From Promethearchaeota archaeon (GTDB taxonomy: Archaea > Asgardarchaeota > Lokiarchaeia > Sigyniarchaeales > SOKP01), in the NCBI GenBank assembly GCA_016839555.1, contig JAEOUA010000010.1:62001-126000 (forward strand): a stretch of DNA of 64,000 nucleotides. Direction: 5' to 3'. The notes beneath the pieces are model-generated. The model searched no databases. It saw only the letters and a list, made by a program, of their open reading frames with translations, and was not told where the DNA came from. Position numbers and translations under genes: made by a program. Positions 62,243 to 64,000 of the stretch are shown here, in pieces (the first letter of the stretch is position 1; every line of letters starts with the position of its first letter).

Positions 62243-62950
62243 ATGATTATGAATTTTGAAAGATACAATTCGCGATTCCAAGCTGGAAGGAAATTAATCA
62301 TATTTCTTAAGAATAATGATAATGAATTGTATAAATACCTCAAAAATAATACTAGTAAATTTTTTTGTTTTGCCATTCCTAATGGTGGAGTTCCTGTCGC
62401 AGAGGGATTTTGCACCGAGATGAAACTTAATTATGATTTATTAATAGTAAGAAAAATCAAAATTCCATATAATCCTGAAGCGGGGTTTGGATCAATCACA
62501 CCCGATGGAACCGTGTTACTTAATAAAGAACTTTTAAACTATTTGAATCTGAATAGAGAAGAAATTAATGAATCTATAGACATTACTAAAAATGAAATTC
62601 GAGATCGCTTACAATTTTATCACAAACAAGCAAATCTTGTAAGGGATTATGAGAACAAAATTAAAAATAAGATAATCTTTCTGATGGATGATGGATTGGC
62701 TTCTGGATTTACCATGTTGGCAGCTATTAAAATGGTAAAAAAGTATAACCCAGAGGAAGTCTATGTTCTTACTCCAACTGCACCGTATAGAACGGTAGTA
62801 AGAATTGAAAAAAAGGTTAAGAAGGTTTTTTGTCCTAATATTAGAAAGGTTATGCGATTTGCGGTTGCTGATGCCTATAAACAATGGTATGATGTGCCCG
62901 AATCCGAAGTACTGGATATTTTAAATCAATCAAATTATTATATGAAATAA
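62243..62950 (+). CDS. Phosphoribosyltransferase-family protein
   Basis: Protein of 235 residues. The PRPP-binding loop is IIFLMDDGLASGFTMLAA, and PNGGVPVAEGF and KIKIPYNPEAGFGSITPDG are typical of type I PRTases that act near nucleobases. An ATG at 62249 is also possible. The sequence is longer than ordinary salvage PRTases and may be a regulator-type or COG1926-like member. The base substrate is not clear. Confidence 0.75.
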   Translation: MIMNFERYNSRFQAGRKLIIFLKNNDNELYKYLKNNTSKFFCFAIPNGGVPVAEGFCTEMKLNYDLLIVRKIKIPYNPEAGFGSITPDGTVLLNKELLNYLNLNREEINESIDITKNEIRDRLQFYHKQANLVRDYENKIKNKIIFLMDDGLASGFTMLAAIKMVKKYNPEEVYVLTPTAPYRTVVRIEKKVKKVFCPNIRKVMRFAVADAYKQWYDVPESEVLDILNQSNYYMK

Positions 62951-62998
62951 ATTATAACAAAATACACAATATGAACTAAGCAATAATTAAAAAATAAT

Positions 62999-63007
62999 AA
63001 AAAAAAA
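62999..63007 (-). terminator. Oligo-T tract after the small minus-strand gene
   Basis: Nine T on the minus strand lie about 29 bases after the stop codon of the gene at 63036. Confidence 0.35.
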
Positions 63008-63035
63008 TAGATTTTTCCTTCTCTAAAAATAAAAA

Positions 63036-63302
63036 TTATGCGTTTTTTAACCGAAATAGGATACTAGAATGTGGGATGTAAAAATCATAATCATCCTTAA
63101 TTATTACGGTATTAAAATAGTCTGCAAGTCCTAAGAATCCTCTAATTACGGATTCATCCTCTTCAAATTCAAATGTAACTTCAGCAATCGCATTTTTCCC
63201 TCTAATTGAACAATCCTCGTATACTTGTTCATCAATTAAGGGAATTTGCATCTCGGTTATAATCTCTTTAACACGCTTGATAAAAAAATCTTTATCAGCC
63301 AT
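63036..63302 (-). CDS. Small acidic protein of unknown function
   Basis: Protein of 88 residues with a GGTGAG ribosome binding site upstream of the ATG. It has an alternating pattern (KEIITEMQIPLIDEQ, VTFEFEEDESVIRGFLGLADYF, VIIKDDYDFYIPHSSILFRL) and is acidic. No family is recognised. Confidence 0.6.
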   Translation of the reverse strand: MADKDFFIKRVKEIITEMQIPLIDEQVYEDCSIRGKNAIAEVTFEFEEDESVIRGFLGLADYFNTVIIKDDYDFYIPHSSILFRLKNA

Positions 63303-63549
63303 AATTTCTCACCAAAATAATTTTTTAAAAATTTATCAAATTAGATATCTTATGTTTTATTATTATTAATTAAGTATAAATTTTTTGTATAAATAAAAAA
63401 CTTTTAAAGAAGAAGACTATTTTAAAGCAAAATAATTTAGTGGAGAAAAAATAAGTAAAAATAAATTTATAAAATTAGATTATTTTTATTTTAATAATAT
63501 TGTTCTTAAAATATGGTAATTAAAAAATTAATATTAATGAGGATTAATT

Positions 63550-64000
63550 ATGGTTTCAGATAAAAAAAAGATTAATCGCGTTTTAGATTTCTTGAGAAAA
63601 GGGCTCACAAGTTTATCAGATGAATTAAGTGATGCCGTTAAGAATATTAACGATTTTATCGATTCCCTACAAAAAGCTGAGAAAGATCTGATAGGTATAT
63701 CTGTCTCAGAAGCAGTTCAAACAGTCAGTACTTCATCTAAACAAGTAGTCACCACTGCAAGCAATGCTAAGGTATCTGCTGCAAGTACTTTATTTAATTT
63801 GCTAAGTGGGGGGAGATCTTCTCCAGCTGCTCCGACAACCGCCAGTTTAGCGCCTGTCGCGGGACCACCGAAAGCACCCGCTGCTGGACCTCCAAAGGCA
63901 CCCGCTGCTGGACCTCCAAAACCACCTACCGCCGGACCTCCGAAAGCACCCGCTGCTGGACCTCCAAAACCACCTACCGCCGGACCACCGAGCGTGCCTG
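63550..64000 (+). CDS. Proline-rich repeat protein, C-terminus cut by window edge
   Basis: An ATG at 63550, with GAGG just upstream, opens a frame that stays open to the window edge (150 codons). Residues 1-90 form a helical, charged domain (KINRVLDFLRKGLTSLSDEL). From about residue 105 the sequence is a proline-rich tandem repeat with unit GPPKAPAA or GPPKPPTA, eight residues, 24 bases. The rest of the protein is outside the window. In an Asgard archaeon it could be a ligand for profilin-like or SH3-like proteins; this is only inference. Confidence 0.7.
   Translation, partial: MVSDKKKINRVLDFLRKGLTSLSDELSDAVKNINDFIDSLQKAEKDLIGISVSEAVQTVSTSSKQVVTTASNAKVSAASTLFNLLSGGRSSPAAPTTASLAPVAGPPKAPAAGPPKAPAAGPPKPPTAGPPKAPAAGPPKPPTAGPPSVP
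63862..64000 (+). repeat. 24-bp in-frame minisatellite coding for GPPKAPAA/GPPKPPTA
   Basis: Six unit starts (63862, 63886, 63910, 63934, 63958, 63982) give a regular 24-base period that continues past the window edge. The units alternate between the KAPAA and KPPTA forms. The repeat is coding, is far richer in G+C than its surroundings, and is likely to vary in copy number. Confidence 0.85.

Noticed and set aside
63855..64000. Regular repeat that could be taken for a CRISPR array
   Set aside because: The 24-base period has no spacers and is in frame within a proline-rich protein.

Overview
This window reads as a strongly A+T-rich stretch of an archaeal chromosome, most likely from an Asgard archaeon of the Lokiarchaeia type. 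The archaeal calls rest on archaeal-type genes: MtrH, HdrBC, KorDABC, a two-gene aspartate-semialdehyde sulfurtransferase, a DUF89 protein, MgtE half-subunits, a tungsten AOR and an eL13-like protein. TATA-like boxes often sit close upstream of start codons and oligo-T tracts follow stop codons. The Asgard assignment is inferred from the density of eukaryote-like Arf/MglA GTPases and of longin/roadblock-like proteins. No rRNA, tRNA, CRISPR array, IS element or prophage was seen.

Layout. 1-7.6 kb: two MFS transporters (one cut by the window edge), a membrane protein with a longin-like tail, a radical SAM enzyme, a small roadblock-like protein, a DUF89 phosphatase, a DtxR-type regulator and a DUF5320 protein. 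7.9-15 kb: single genes including an alpha/beta hydrolase, a 3-hydroxyacyl-CoA dehydrogenase without a usual start codon, a GNAT enzyme, OsmC, a hotdog thioesterase, Nudix, a PfkB kinase and a YkgJ protein. 16-21.6 kb: a Trm9-like methyltransferase, an eL13-HHH fusion, a longin-wHTH protein, a longin-Arf-roadblock GTPase and a PD-(D/E)XK nuclease. 21.8-27.9 kb: one long + strand operon, korDABC, thiolase-like, DUF35, methylmalonyl-CoA mutase large subunit, for 2-oxoacid and acyl-CoA carbon. 28-30 kb: zinc-ribbon/roadblock protein plus Arf-roadblock GTPase. 30-38 kb: threonine synthase, homoserine dehydrogenase and an ACT protein, interleaved with four paralogous multi-TM proteins. 38-46 kb: AIR-synthase-like protein, a second longin-Arf GTPase, lone MtrH, an MglA-like GTPase, SDR and HdrCB. 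46.8-49.4 kb: homocysteine biosynthesis pair with a divergent XRE-CBS regulator. 49.5-57.4 kb: redox genes (nitroreductase, FixC/FixX-like pair, AOR, GlcD/GlpC-like pair). 57.4-64 kb: endonuclease IV, a hexuloisomerase, a Mg/cation transport operon, a phosphoribosyltransferase and the start of a proline-rich repeat protein.

How they fit together. The metabolic genes suit an anaerobe that oxidises amino acids, aldehydes, hydroxy acids and short acyl-CoAs with ferredoxin as electron carrier. HdrCB, FixC/FixX and GlcD/GlpC would link the electron pools, and H4MPT-type C1 transfer (MtrH) is present. Aspartate semialdehyde is a shared node: Hom/ThrC lead to threonine and the sulfurtransferase leads to homocysteine. 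The signalling layer of composite GTPases and longin/roadblock modules is the most unusual part of the window.
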